Under the pieces are notes generated by a model. It was given only the letters and a program-made list of their open reading frames with translations, had not been told where the DNA came from and did not search any database. A program made the position numbers and the translations under genes. From the NCBI RefSeq assembly GCF_003576645.1, contig NC_044925.1:5476107-5540106 (forward strand): a stretch of DNA of 64,000 bases, in the 5' to 3' direction. Below are positions 22,251 through 35,555 of the stretch, piece after piece. How positions within the stretch are numbered: position 1 is the stretch's first letter; every line of letters starts with the position of its first letter. This DNA comes from Ipomoea triloba. Lineage: Eukaryota > Streptophyta > Magnoliopsida > Solanales > Convolvulaceae.

Positions 22251-22599
22251 TTGTGTTAAATGTGAATGAAAATGTTAGTTCCGATATGATTAGTGCTTCT
22301 CTTGAAATGATCCAAAATATATGAAGAGTGATATAAATTAATTAATATGCTAATTTTTATTTACTTTTCACATTGCGCACCATTTTTGCAACATTTTGAT
22401 TGTATAAAATTGTAGAAAAATTGAACAAGAGAGGTAACTACAATTTCACTACTTTATGTTCGAGTAAGTCTCACCAAGTCAATGTGTGACAACTGTAACG
22501 GTTATATTGTAGTGATATATTACATTCTTCGATGATGTTTGTGAGTTTGCTTAAATCCTGGAATGGCACAAACTGCTCCCACTATGATAAGCTTCTTAA

Positions 22600-23010
22600 T
22601 GTCTTGTAGATTTATGTGTCCTAGTTTCTAGTGCTAGAATTCAAAATCAAATATGGTGGAGATGCTACACACAATAGATGTGGTCAGCTTATAACAATTG
22701 TTAGAGGTTTGGTGCCTTCCAAGACTAGCTGATCTTAAGAGTTGTAGACCTTGACCACAAAATTGACTTACACTAATTAGATTTTCTTGAAAATCCTTGA
22801 CTAAGAGCACACCATCCCAGCTAAGTAGTCCATAAAATGCAAGTTGACCTTTCCTAGCAATCTAACATTTATTCCAATCTCCAAATGTAACATAGTTGCT
22901 TTCTTCCGTTTGGAAGTTGTGTAAACACATAGTGTTATTAGTCATATGACGTGAATACCCTCTAACAAATTACCATGTGTTAGACACTCCAACTGTGAGA
23001 GAGAGAGTTG
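22600..23010 (-). pseudogene. Decayed Ty1/copia protease / pre-integrase fragment
   Basis: On minus, a degraded frame reads HMTNNT, then NYVTFGDWNKCQIARKGQL and VKDFQENLISVSQFCGQGLQ. This matches the copia protease-to-pre-integrase zone (usually VTFGDG-x-G-x-I-x-GKG, then NLISISQLCD). Stops and frameshifts are present, so it is dead. Direction agrees with the gag fragment at 25.9-26.6 kb. Confidence 0.6.
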
Positions 23011-25880
23011 TGCAACATAACTCACGAGATCCATTTTCCTTACACAAATTTGCATGTATATGTGTCGCTATTTAACTTATTATATATATAAGAGGGTGAG
23101 TGTTCTGAAAGACTCGTTTGTTTTGAGTGCGGTGGTATGCTGGTTTATAGTTTCATCTTATGTGCCTAGGAGTCTAGAACCTATGACAAATTTTTATCTA
23201 TTTCTTTTAACATAATCTTTAACCTTGATCATGGAGTTTATCCTTGGGATACTTGTTGAACAAATGTGGACTGTAATTTGGACTAGTGTCCATGTGATAA
23301 ATGACTAGTCTCTACAAATCATAAGCGTGTTTTTTCATTAGTGGATCTTTGTTGGATATTTATTAAATCAAGACTAAAGAATAAATGGGATGACCAAACC
23401 CTACTTATAGGAATAGGGTTAGGGTTCAGCCATACACACTTGCTTAAGGGGCAAGATACATAATTTTCTAATCTACTTCTAAATAATTTGGAAAGCAAGA
23501 AAGGTAATTAGTTTAGGAAACATAATTGAAGATCCATTCCTTCCTAAGAAAATAATTATCCAAAATCAACACAAGTACAATTAAAATAATCATACATTCA
23601 TACTCTTGCTAGGGCAGCTCGTTCTAAACCTGATCATTCTAGTTGGTTTTCATCTTTACCTCAGTGTATTGACATTTGTTTTAATGAAGTTTTTACGTTT
23701 GGTTTTCAAAAAATAATAATAATAATCTTTAAGTTCTTGGTCTTCATTTGGGCTTGGACTTCTATTTACACATGTTCAATAAAGAATTGTCTAAGCTGAT
23801 TGAACTTGGATCTTATTATGGGCCCAACTACTGGCACTCATAATGGATCCATAGGTCAGCTTATTAGATTTTTGATTGATGCATGATATTTGATATTTAG
23901 ATATCCTTATGTCATGTAGATCCCATACAATTGGAATGAGTGGAATGCAACCCTATAGAGATAGGATGAGATCAATTATCCTCTGTGTTCGAGTCAAATC
24001 GTTCAGTAGAACTCATAATTAAATCATTAATGCAATCCTTAGGAAGATTTTGATTTGGAAGAGATTTTGGTTAATTAACTTAGGATTAGTTGTTAATACT
24101 CTTGAGAAAGATATTAACATAAATTAGGAGGTCTCGCAGTCTTAGGTATAAACAATTGCTATTAGCATGTTTATGTATGATCAATGATATCTTAGGGGAT
24201 CCATAGATCGAAGTACCCTTTTTACATTGGTTAATTTTATCAGTTTTATTGCCTTCATTTATTACATTATTTATTTATTATTTTTTCACTCTATTACCCA
24301 TTTTACCAAAGGCTACATAATAGTTATTTTTGGATCATGGATTATGTTTATGTTTATTTTGATGTTTGCTCTTCAATATATTATGAATGATTAGTTTAGC
24401 TTCTAAATGTTATTGTGTGCAAGATAGATTGTTGATGTGTGTGATTAAAGGCCTAAATGACATGCGTATTTGTTATGTTGTGTTTCGATGGAAATTGGGC
24501 ATAACTAGAACACTCTTGCCACACACCTATAGATTTTTGCATTACGGGAGTTTGTAGAAATTGTAGGGAACTTCTTGGCTAACCTTAGGTTTTTACACTG
24601 TGATAGCGGGTAAGAATTTAGGGATTAATCTTTAGATTGTCTTAGAGTAATCTCTCACAACTTGTAGGATTAACTTGAGTGTGATTGCTTAGGTTCTTTA
24701 TGGACTATCTTTGCTTGTAATCTATGAGAGTAGAGAACTTGCGGGTTAGTATGCTCAGGTAGATCACGGGAGTGGCACCGGGTACTTTAGGGCAATTCCT
24801 CCATTCACAAGGAATAAAATTACTTTTCTACTTTAGTTTGGCTCAAGATAGACATTAGACCGGTTCATATCCTTTACCTTTGTTGCATCTTCTATATCTC
24901 TATTCATTTGTTGCATTTAGTTTATGGTTATTTAGTTTTGTTGCTTTAACCTCGTTACGATTGAACTAGCTTCACAAGAACCAATTCGAGTTAGTGTTTA
25001 GCACCCCATCCCCTGTGGATCGATAACCCTAGAATACTCTGGGTATTTGTTTGTCGTTTGGTACTGCAACCAATCGGTTATACAAATATTTAATCTGTGA
25101 ATAATTTAAATTATTGTTATCATTATGTGAATAATGATTATGGAAGTTACAAAACTTCATGTAACCTCATCTTTACTCTAGATTTTAAGAAGACAAAGGA
25201 GTGTATGTTTAAGGATGGATAGATAATAGAATTTCCATTTGTTGCTAGGACACACGATTTACGGTTCTTGACTAAGCTACTACAAAGTTTACGATAGAAT
25301 TTCTACTGTCTAAAATCTCAAGTTACTGCCATCGTAAATTTTTCAGAAAAAGCAACTTGAGAAGTTTGTTCTTATATCTCAAAAGTTCTAATTTGACCAC
25401 CACCACTGTTGCTTAGTAAGGAAAATCAAAAAATTTTAGGATAGTGTGTTTCACACGTGTAAAGATTGTGATTAAGTGTTTCCTTGTTCTACTAAGTCTC
25501 ATGTTCCTCTTATACAAGATACTCATGCTCCTAACAGTCTTCCCATAGTGAGGATTTGTTCCATATTATCAATTCTTGGGTTGAGCTTCCTTACTTATTT
25601 CTCAATTGATCTAACTCAACTTGTAATCATCTTTCCTACTCTTTACACGTTCAAATTTTCCTTAATTTCTTTGTTCCAATTCTCTAGGTCTTGATTTGCT
25701 TCTTCCAAAAACTTAAAGTCCAATATGAGATTTTGATTCGCTTCCACGAGTTGTGTCCGTTTACATAATAACATATCATAGTCTTTTAAGCTCGTGATCT
25801 TCATCATTTCTTTCTACAACATGGATTTGACTTGTAAAAGCTATGTAATTGCTAGCTATCTTAGTTTTTAATTCCTCTTC
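23011..25880. other. Decayed retroelement-like intergenic DNA
   Basis: No open gene. 24,950-25,090 contains CCCCTGTGGATCGATAACCC, a phrase common in internal regions of plant Ty3/gypsy elements, suggesting a second decayed element between the copia gag and protease remnants. Boundaries cannot be set. Confidence 0.35.
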
Positions 25881-25899
25881 TCCTTCATCATCACTTTAG

Positions 25900-26620
25900 G
25901 TGACCGTAAGAAACTTCTTATTCAGTTATTTTTGTTTTAAAGTTTCCACAATCTTCTTTAAAAAAAAAAAAGTTTCCACAATCTACTTTGATATGACTAT
26001 ATCCACCGCACACCCTACATTGCTTTCCTTTATGATTGAACATAAGAAATGAGTTTTGGTTGCAAGCTTACACCTTTTTGCTTTTGAGAGGAATTTCCAC
26101 TTGAGTTCTTGTTCATTAATACTTTAGATTGACATTTTTCTCGGTATTTTGTAAAAACTTGTTTGCTTATCATTGTCATATCCTCATCTTCATTTACATC
26201 ATCCAGATCGTGGTGATCTAGTTGGACTGCACAGTATCAAAAGCAATGTCTTTGGTTTTCTTCTTAGGTTTCTCTTCCTTTTCCATTTCTATTTCACATG
26301 TCAACATGTTTCCAATTAACTTGTAAGTTGGAGCTCATCAATCTTGTGGGATTGTCTTATCACTTTGATATCCATTTGAAATCTTTGGGGAAGCGATCTT
26401 AAGGCCTTCCTTACAAGTCTTTCTTCATCACTAAATGGTTCTCCCAAACTAGCTACCTCATTTGCTAGTCCCTTCGTGTGAGCATTGAAATCAAAGATCT
26501 TCTCATTTTCATTCATTTTGAGTTTCTCGAACCTAGATAGTATTGGTTGCAATTTGAAGATTTAATATCATATGTTCCTTCATGAGTCACTTCTAGAATA
26601 TCCTAAGCTTTCTTGGCCAT
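25900..26620 (-). pseudogene. Decayed Ty1/copia gag with CCHC zinc knuckle
   Basis: On minus, 26316-26552 keeps a frame with FEKLKMNENEKIFDF, GEPFSDEERLVRKALRSLPQ and MDIKVIRQS, the typical copia gag core. Further along (about 25,975-26,035) the minus strand encodes C-R-V-C-G-G-Y-S-H-I-K-V-D-C, a CX2CX4HX4C zinc knuckle. Frames shift between these parts and no intact protein remains. Confidence 0.75.
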
Positions 26621-26635
26621 TTGGTAGCCAGGAAT

Positions 26636-26685
26636 TAAAGAAAATTAACTTGACTCAATTAAAGAAAATTAACTTGACTCAATTC
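26636..26685 (+). repeat. 25-bp tandem duplication
   Basis: AAAGAAAATTAACTTGACTC is repeated directly, spacing 25 bp. Confidence 0.8.
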
Positions 26686-26689
26686 CATT

Positions 26690-27788
26690 AAAACAATAGT
26701 CATTAGATAAAAATTGGTAGAGATTGAACATGTGGACAAAAAAGTATTTACTCAAAAAAGTATTATACATAATTACTAAAACATCCCAACTTAAAGTTGG
26801 CACGGAGATTCCTTTCTTCATAAGTTGAAGAATCACATCTACATTTGATAAGATGATTAAGGGATCAAATGTATTCACCATATAATTAAAGGACCACATT
26901 TAAACATAAAAAATAATCAAAAGACAAAGCGTGGGGTTTAACCTAAATTAAACAATATACATGTATATTTACTAATACTCTAAAAAGTAGAAAATTTTAT
27001 ATTAAATCTTCATACATATCCATCATAAAGGTATTTCTACAAATTTTAAAACAAGATGGATTAATACAATTTTTTTTCAAAAAACAATAGTACTAAAATC
27101 GACTCTTACTTATAATATTAATATATTATTAATCAAGTGGCCGGTGCCGTGTTATAACATATATATATTTAATTAATTCAATCATGGGATAAGAAACATG
27201 AATTGAATTTGATATAACTTTTGTATAAATAAATATATAAAACTGTGTGCGTAGTGATAAGATAACCTATGGTTCCTCTACCAATACTGTTGCGACGTGT
27301 AATGGATTACTGAATTGGACTTTTTAAGTTTTCTACTTTTTTAGTCGGCAATTATTAGCAATGAAATAATGAATGCAGTTGTAGCAATCATATTGCTACA
27401 CTTCGCACTGTCGATCGGTTGGAACACATTTTTAATGTGTTAGTTATATTTTTGGTCCTAGATTGATATGTTACACATTACTAGTCGATCTTTTCACGTC
27501 TTTTCACGCGCGTTGCGAGAATAAGATAATGCCTAATATTTATTTTTAAATAAGTACTTCAAAGTATATCAATACAATATTATATAGGAGATGCTCATGC
27601 ATATGTAATTAAATGTTGAATTTGTTTATTTAAATCAGTAATTCAAAGCATATGAATGCAAGATAATATATGAGAGATTGATTATAATCGTCAGTAAAAT
27701 AAATGCTTGCAATTTTGTAAAAACGATATGATAGTCAAAATACTTAGTCTAAAAATGATAGTATAAATAAATACTACTTTTGGTAATA
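26690..27788. other. AT-rich intergenic sequence
   Basis: No gene. Around 27,500 the phrase TCACGCGCGTTGCGAGAATA and following AT-rich sequence resemble, inverted, 35,060-35,330 (...AATGTCGCGTGTAAAAC), a possible pair of decayed Helitron ends. Confidence 0.4.
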
Positions 27789-28157
27789 AAAATTTATACA
27801 TTTTAAATCATATTAATAAAGAAATACAATATATCTTTAAAGTGAACAACTGTGACGTAGTTTAAAAAATATTACGGGTAGTTTCTCGCTTCAATTTATT
27901 GGGTTATTTGAATGTCTTCTTAGTCAACAAGTCATGCCTAAGTAGTTAATAGAATACTTGGTAAATAAATATNAAAATTTATACATTTTAAATCATATTA
28001 ATAAAGAAATACAATATATCTTTAAAGTGAACAACTGTGACGTAGTTTAAAAAATATTACGGGTAGTTTCTCGCTTCAATTTATTGGGTTATTTGAATGT
28101 CTTCTTAGTCAACAAGTCATGCCTAAGTAGTTAATAGAATACTTGGTAAATAAATAT
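27789..28157. repeat. Assembly duplication across a single N
   Basis: 27789-27972 (184 bp) repeats exactly as 27974-28157, with an N at 27973. Exact identity and the lone N point to an unmerged contig overlap. Confidence 0.9.
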
Positions 28158-28351
28158 ATAACATTATTTTGTATTATAACATTGATATGGAATATTTAAT
28201 TACAAAATAGTGTAAAAAGAAGACAATGAATAATGTAGTGAATATAATTAATTAATGGATCTGAAGGTAATGAAATTATGTGCAAATAAGTGTTTTTGTG
28301 CTCCGGAGCCACTATGGGGGCAGTTGCCCCCTCCCCCACCCCACCTCACCC

Positions 28352-28353
<2 letters not shown>
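28158..28353. other. Intergenic sequence with GC-rich patch abutting (TA)n
   Basis: 28300-28352 is GC-rich (CTCCGGAGCC, GGGGGCAGTTGCCCCC palindrome) and ends directly at the (TA)n tract, like the TIR elements elsewhere. No gene. Confidence 0.4.
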
Positions 28354-28418
<65 letters not shown>

Positions 28419-28440
28419 TGTATATGTATATACATATATA
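28354..28440. repeat. (TA)n microsatellite
   Basis: TA dinucleotides with a few tg/ac interruptions at the right end. Confidence 0.9.
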
Positions 28441-28681
28441 GCATTAAAGTTTATATAAAACCTATATTTATGTTGAACTCCAAACTTAATGTTAAAAAGC
28501 CTATGTTATAAGTTCAAATCTCATTAAGAACACTTATTTTATCTCTTTCATTCCTTCACAAGATAAATTAAATATTTTTTTACTCTATTTTTTATGAATC
28601 ATTTAATTAACAAATTAAATGCTCTTTTAGTCTACTTTTTATGAATCATTTAATTAATGTAGTATACAAGTTTATGTTATA

Positions 28682-28944
28682 CTCCCTCCGCCCCATTTTA
28701 TGTGTCTGGTTCGGTTAACGAGGCTTGAATGAAGTTATTTTTAATTCAAATTTTCATAATATTAAGTTTAGTCTTAGTATATAAAATTTATATATTTAGA
28801 AACTACACTAAAAGTACTATTAAACACAAAAAAAAAAATCAAATTTAAAAATGAGTAAAAAATACTAAAGAAAATAAACAAAGAAAAAAGAGTTGATTTG
28901 ACCAATGAATAGTAAGTAGGACAAATAAAATGGGACAGAGGGAG
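28682..28944. mobile_element. Stowaway-type MITE
   Basis: 263 bp, starts CTCCCTCCGCCCCATTTTAT, ends ATAAAATGGGACAGAGGGAG, flanked by TA on both sides (28680-28681 and 28945-28946). CTCCCTCC ends with TA duplication define Tc1/mariner-derived Stowaway elements. Confidence 0.92.
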
Positions 28945-29366
28945 TACTTCATTATATTCGAATTAATTTAGAAAAACTTAAAGTTGATCTAACTAAAAGA
29001 AATTAAAATTAAAAAGTATTTATGAATATAGTGTTATTCAAATTATTTTATCTAATTGATTATGTTTTATATTTTGTCATAAATATTTTTTACATTTTCA
29101 CCCAATTCAAGTATATTTTTTTGCTCCAACCATAACTATCATGTAATTATCAAAAAAATTCTATTGTAATTTATAATGTATTTTGTATTTTAACTTTATT
29201 ATGACTGTTAGATATTTTGTCATTGACATTTCTAACGTCATTTAAACTTCGCCCCCACTCAGATGATTTTCTAGATTCATCCCTATTTGCGCTATTTCCA
29301 TTCTGGTTGTCTGGGTTATGTGTTTCTAGTTGTGCAGTAGGGAGAGGCCAGGGGGCTTGTTTGTGG

Positions 29367-29379
<13 letters not shown>

Positions 29380-29397
<18 letters not shown>

Positions 29398-30275
29398 CTT
29401 TGTGTGGATTATAGTTGTAGTGTGTAGGTGTGTGGGTAGGTGTCGTTTAGGCCGTTGTGTGCACTATATTGTTGTAGTGTGTGCATATGTGGATGTCAGA
29501 GTGTGCATTTCATCCATATGTGTTTGTTGAATTTCTAACCTAGGTTGCTCGAGTTTTTTCTGAATTTTCAACCTTGATGCCAATGGTTTGTGTTTCTTAT
29601 ATATGGTGTGTGCATTTGTTTGGTACATTGTGTGCATTGTAGAGCGACGATGATATTTGGGAACTCTTCTGTAGAGTTTGTAATGTTTCGTATTTGTATT
29701 TTGTCATTGTTTGTTTTTTTTTTTCAGCGCATGGAGCTCAATCAGGTGCCATTGATGGGTGTGTTATGCATTTTTCGCCCAGTGAAACGAAATATTGGTC
29801 ACCAACTTGTGACGAATCTATCAAGCTTTTTATTTGACAACATTTTGATCATTTGGAGCATGGTGTTGATTTTATATAGGCATTCTAAATAGTGTGCACT
29901 TCTTTGTACTGTTGTGTGCATTTAAGACCCATTGTGAGAAAATGGACAAATAGCATTGTATTAACATATTTCAATACATTGAGCATTTTCGAAGTGACTG
30001 TGTCTACGCAACACACAAATGCATAAAAATGAAACAACTGAAAAACAACGAAGCATATGTTTAAAAGATGATAAAATTTATGAATAAATGCACATCACCC
30101 CATGTAGAATGCAACAAAGAGTCACATGAGTGCACATGACGGCAAACAACTAATATGTGCACAACGCAAGTGCACACACGGATAATAGTGTGCATTTGTC
30201 CAAAGCATACCAAAGTGCACACACCATACTAAAAAATCAAAGTCAACCCTTGAAACAAGTGCAGAGGAAAAAATC

Positions 30276-30277
<2 letters not shown>
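29380..30277. repeat. GTGTGCA-rich element abutting (TA)n
   Basis: Two zones rich in GTGTGCA/TGCACAC (29,400-29,640 in one sense, 29,890-30,250 in the other) flank a unique middle, and the right side ends at (TA)n. The layout resembles the TIR/short-repeat families at 1-4 and 44 kb. Clear terminal inverted repeats were not traced. The 29590-29892 frame has no recognisable family. Confidence 0.4.

Positions 30278-30332
<55 letters not shown>
30278..30332. repeat. (TA)n microsatellite
   Basis: About 55 bases of TA. Confidence 0.9.
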
Positions 30333-30337
<5 letters not shown>

Positions 30338-31800
30338 TATTTTTTTATATTTATAATATCGATTAATATAAAAATTGTCCAATACAAGCATAATAAATGG
30401 AAGGAGGAATCTTAGATTTTTCATATGTAGATAGACTTTCCATACACGCTTATAAGGCTTAGATTAATTCTTGTATTCTCATGTGTGGCTTATAATGCGG
30501 TTCTTATGAGAACCACTCCCTAGGTAAGAATTGTGGACAAATCCAAATAATCGATCTCCGAAGTCCAATGGATAGGAAATCAATTAAAAAAAAGAGTGGA
30601 ATTATTTTCATAAATATTACAGAACTTTTAAAATGTTTAATATTTATGAAAATGACCCCATCATTTTTTCATTTTCCCTTTATTTTTAATTGTTAAATCT
30701 ACTTAGACCAATGGTTTATATAAGTTATTAGGGTAATTGAAAATTAGAGATTTTTATTTTATAAATTTTTTTAGAATAATAAATAATGTATAAGATATAT
30801 AAAATGCGACAAAAAGAGTAGGACATAAAAAAAAAGTAATATACAAAGAGTATATTTTATTTTTTGGGTGATCAGTAAATTAATAGTCAATATTTGAGAA
30901 GGATAAATATTACGGAGTATTTTTGTGTAATAGCTTGCAAACTATACTTTTTTTTGAAAGAAGCTTGCAAACTATACTTGATATGTAAATCATACTAAAA
31001 AGACTCCGAGAGGCCTTGGGTATATTATTTCTTTTTATACAAAAAAAAAAAAAAAAGAACAATACTATTGGCATTTAAGTATTCAAAATGATTTATACTT
31101 CACGTTAACGCAACATAACAATATTGGTTGAATAAATTATTTAAAAATAATTGATTTAAAGTTCCCGATTAGTCATCATCGATGTTGTGTGGAAATATAA
31201 ATACAAAATTTAAATATAAAAAAGGACAAAGACATGTAATGAGGACTTTAAGGTAATGAATTATTCGTCTCTTCTTATTATTATTTTAATTCATCAGGTT
31301 AGGTTTTGAAAGTTAGCACAAGTCCGTGGTAGTACTGTATTTATTAATTGAATAATTGAATTATTGGTTTAAAATTAATATTATTATCTCAGAACTTTTT
31401 TTTAAAAAATGATTATTATCTCAGAACTTAAATACAAAAAATGATGAGCGATCCGGTTGACCGTGAGTTTGCATTCACTGACACTGCACTTTATTCAAAA
31501 TTTGCTACGGGGCCACCCTTGGTAAAATAATGCAAAAGTTTTTAATTTATTCAACTAAAAAATTACATATATTCAAAATAGACCAAGCACATTGTGCTTA
31601 GATGACACATTTGCAACTATTTTTTAGGGAAGGTCATAGGATCGAACTTCGGTTGTGGGATATTGACTCTCTTGGGTTATAATAGATAGAAAAAGTATAG
31701 AACATATATTACATTTTAATAGAGTCAATAGTACTCAAAATATTTAAAATGGGGGCAAAAAAATAAACGTGCAAATGAAAAGAGGTTTGTTTTCGGGGCT
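30333..31800. other. AT-rich intergenic sequence
   Basis: No gene supported. Around 30,590-30,680 an inverted pair (ATTTTCATAAATATTA ... AATATTTATGAAAAT) suggests a small foldback element. Confidence 0.4.
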
Positions 31801-32346
31801 TCATTGATTAGTACTTGGGATCTTAGTTCTACATGATGCCGGAATTGGATCTACTATTAAGGATTATTAAAGAACAACTGGCGCAAGTATGCAAAGATAA
31901 TTAAAGAAGCTTTCGTGAGTGGTTATGCCGGATCTCTCAGCCCGTTCATAGAGGAATCCTTTTCCGGATCTTTCACCATTGTGACCCCCCTGGAGAAGGA
32001 GGATTCCCACTTCCATAGTGGAAGGCATAGTATGAGGTACTGCCCGGTTCTCTTCCACCCCATCCACACCGCCCATCTATGCTGAGATTACCAAATCGGT
32101 GTACCAGGTCAATTAGGCAAAAGTGGTAGTCAGCTCGTTTACTAAGTTGCCTAATTAAATTTGTAAACATTTTTGTTTTTTTTTTTTTTTTTTGGCTAAC
32201 CACCTATGTATAAATACCCTCGAGGCACATTGTAAGGGGTTCGATTTCTCTTTGCTGGCAATAAGATTATTCTCATGTTTTTCCTGTGTTGTTTACGATA
32301 GTGTTGGCCTACCCACTAGCTAACCTCGTAGTCGTAAAACTAATAT
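31800..32346 (+). mobile_element. Probable 5' LTR of a decayed Ty3/gypsy element
   Basis: TATAAATACCC at about 32,210 is a core promoter, followed 130 bp later by a primer-binding-like site. The left edge is not defined. The end is placed just before the site at 32347. Confidence 0.45.
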
Positions 32347-32363
32347 TGGCGTCGTCTGTGTGA
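32347..32363 (+). other. Degenerate primer-binding site
   Basis: TGGCGTCGTCTGTGTGA resembles the intact site of the 19.8-kb element (TGGCGCCGTCTGTGGGGA) with a few changes, so this is a related Tat-group element on plus. Confidence 0.6.
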
Positions 32364-32419
32364 CGTGACGGAAAATCTTGTTCTCAAAAGCAATTCATTC
32401 GTCTGACACCATGGTTTGC

Positions 32420-34010
32420 ACCTGAAGGAATAACTGCACCACTTTTGATGCTCATAGCCACGATAACCGAGGTAGCACTAGTCGTGACCTACGTGAGCGG
32501 CTTAGCCGACCGAACTAATGAGAGCGCTCTGTTGATTAACGTTGTCATTCCACCCAATTGGCCAACGGGTACTAGGTGCCTAATAATGCCCCAAGAGACG
32601 GCGTTCTATTGCCACCTACCAAGTAATTGGCACTGACCATGGCTGAGGTGATTACGCGCATATTGGATATACATGAGAAGGAGAGAGAGGAGCAGGCTGC
32701 CTTCGCTGGCCAGCAGCTGCCTCCTCTGCCATAGATTGCTGAAGAAGTAGTGCACACAAGGAGAGCTTGTCCCACTTAGCAGGTGGCTAACTCAGAAGCC
32801 CACTCCTGCTCTTGTCGAGGTCCAAGACTTTCCATTCATTTGCGGCTAGGGCCTGGGCACTTGCTCGTACAGATTTTGACAAGCTTGGTGACCAAACTGC
32901 TCGTCGGGTACCTTTTCGTTCGGCATTTGACAAGCTTGGCAATCGGGCTGCTCGCCAAGCGCCCACTCCAACTCTTGTCAAGGTCCAAGAATTTCAGGCC
33001 GAAGAATTATGGGGCTACTTACACACGTATGGTGCCCAGATTCTTCCATAGTCTGTTTGAAAAGTCCATGGTTGCCTACGTTGATGACATGTTGGTTAAG
33101 AACAAGGAGGAAGTTAACCACGCAAAGGACATAGCCGATTGTTTCCAAATAATGGAGAAATACAACATGCGCCTTAAGCCCAAAAAGTGTGTTTTTGCTA
33201 TTAAGGGAGGGAAGTTCCTGGGGTACATGGTGACTAGCGCGGGGATTTGAGCCAAACCCTAAAAAGTAAGGGCCATCTTGGAAATGCAACCGCCTAGGAC
33301 AATCAAAGATTTGCAACGTCTGACTAGCCGATTGGAAACCATCAATCAATTCCTCTCTAAATTCGCAGATCCTGCGTTACATTTCTTTGAGGCAATGAAA
33401 AAGCGAGAAGGGTTTCAATAGACGACTGAGTGCCAAACATCGTTTGAAGCCTTGAAAAAGTACCTCCTTTCGTCATCCTTGTTATCTAAGCCCAAGAGGT
33501 AGATGACATCTTCCTTTACCTGGTTGCTTCCGAAAAAGTAGTCAGATTTGTATTTTTTAGGGAGGAAAACAAGACCCAACACCCAGTCTATTATGTTGGT
33601 TAGACATTGAAATGCGCCTAAATCCATTATTATTCACCCCTTGAAAAAGTGGTGTATGTGCTGGTGATAACTATTTGGAAGCTAATCCCCTACTTCCAGG
33701 TCCATTTAGTCAAGATGTTGACCGACTTGTCGCTTGCTAGTATCTTGAGAAGTCCCACATCATCAGGGCGACTGGTCAAGTGGACCATGGAGTTAACTTA
33801 GTATGGGATACAATATCAGGCTAGACTTTTTATTAAAGCCCAAGCCTTGACAAACTTCATTGTTGAGTGCTCGGTTCAAAGGGAAAAAGAAAGTCAGGAA
33901 AATGAGTTGGAAGATGCCGAGTGGTGGGAGTTGTATGTAGACTGCGCAACTAGCCAGCGTCATAGTGGAAGAAGAGTCATGCTGACCACTCTATAGTCTA
34001 AGTCTCTCAA
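32420..34010 (+). pseudogene. Decayed Ty3/gypsy gag-pol (Tat-type), mostly RT-RNase H
   Basis: 33,000-33,250 keeps a reverse transcriptase piece with GATYTRMV-like start, VAYVDDMLVK catalytic motif and KKCVFAIKGGKFLGYM. After an in-frame stop it continues as RNase H (AILEMQPPRTIKDLQRLT, LTDLSLASILRSPTSSGRL) and a second RNase H-like start (WELYVDCATSQRHSGRR). At least six stops or shifts are visible, and most of gag, protease and the RT N terminus is missing. A copy of the same broad lineage as the 12-20 kb element but far older. Confidence 0.8.
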
Positions 34011-34560
34011 ATCGTTACCTTATCTTGGGACACGGACTAGGGGGCTATTTAATAGGAAATATACCCCTGGCTATCGACCCATACATACTGAGAACCTGAT
34101 CGGATCTGGCTCCATGCATAGTGAGGATTTTTTCCCTACTTGATCCGACCTTAGGAGAGTATTGAACTAACCCAACCTAAAGATTAGGCCCCTTATTAGC
34201 TTAATGAGCTTCTGCTCTTACTCTTTTGTGCTCGGTCCCGACCTAAATGCTCGGTTGGGCCCCAAGCCAGCGCGTTAAGCCCTTAAAGATAAACATTGGC
34301 AATAACTCTTAAACTGAGCCTAGTATTCATTGGCCAATAAGATATTTCGCTACACGTGGACGCTTTTCCTTAGCATTCGAGACCGAGGAGTGCATGAAGG
34401 ACACGTCGCGTGCATGTCGGCCTCCTGGTATGTGTCCCATTCAGTCTCCTATAAATACCACGTTAAATGCTTGAAAATGAGACTTTTTTCCCATTCTCTC
34501 TCTAGAATACTTACGTGTTTGGGAATATCCAACCTTTGGTTTTAATTACCCGAGTCGTCA
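34011..34560 (+). mobile_element. LTR-like remnant with TATA box
   Basis: Follows the RNase H remnant; GC-richer than its surroundings. CCTATAAATACC at about 34,450 is promoter-like. It does not obviously match 31,800-32,346, so it may belong to another element. Confidence 0.35.
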
Positions 34561-35540
34561 TATCCACATTACACAATAAGATAAACAAATACGTGTGCCT
34601 GAGAGTATTTACACTATCAAATATAGACTTGAAAATGAACATGTGCAAAATGGATGTGAAAATTGTTGATAAAACTGAACATGTTGCGGCATCAGTATTA
34701 GGATTACCTACATAATTATTGTTGTTACTATCAAGTAAACAAGTTATGAAAATAGAACAAGATGTACTGCTTATGAACCTTCTACAAATATATTAAATAT
34801 TAATATTTTATTCAATACTTCCACATGAAACATGTAGGAAAAAACTACTACTGTAAAATATCAACCGACGCTTGCAAGATCAATAGTTCATAGTACAACT
34901 AAGATTCCAGTCATATACATGTTGTCATCTATGTTATCACCAGTAACCCAATTGTAAATGACACACTACCAACAAAAAAGAAGATGACAAATAGTAAAGA
35001 TGAAGACAATGACAATGCTGCCCAAAAGAAAATTAATTAAGAAGACTTAGAGAAATTCAAACTAAAAGTAATATTTATTTAGACTATTATTTTTAGACTA
35101 AGTATTTATACTATCGATTTTAAAAAGTTACAAACATTTATTTTAGTGACAATTATAATGAATTTTTTATATTATCTTGCATTCCTATACTTTGAATTAC
35201 CTATTTAAATAAACAAATTCGATATTCAATTACCTATGTATAAACTTCTTTTATATAATCTTATATTGATATAATTTAAAATATTTATTTAAATGTTGAA
35301 GCAATAGCTCATTCGCCCAATGTCGCGTGTAAAACTACTACCTAAAATAAAAAAGGAAAAAAAAAATTGCTGGGTGGCTTCTGTTCTGTGGTAGCCAGAA
35401 TTTGACCGAGTTCAACAATCCTATACGACGCCGTGTTACATCCCGTGATAAGGAGATCTGTCGTTATCGAGTTCATCCTAGGTTGTAACTCGTTGTCTCG
35501 TTACAATGTTGCTTTTCTCGTACTATGATCCAATCCATCC
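34561..35540. other. AT-rich intergenic sequence upstream of the kinase gene
   Basis: No gene seen. 35,060-35,340 ends in GCCCAATGTCGCGTG, which may be a decayed Helitron-like end. Confidence 0.4.
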
Positions 35541-35545
35541 CCCTC

Positions 35546-35555
35546 CTATATAAAT
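35546..35555 (+). promoter_or_regulatory. TATA box of the CIPK gene
   Basis: CTATATAAAT in a C-rich context. Transcription would start near 35,580, giving a leader of almost 700 nt with pyrimidine-rich stretches and upstream ATGs, so a 5' leader intron is likely but was not resolved. Confidence 0.55.

Noticed and set aside
29590..29892. 100-codon frame with hydrophobic start
   Set aside because: No recognisable domain, sits inside a repeat-like element, no promoter seen.
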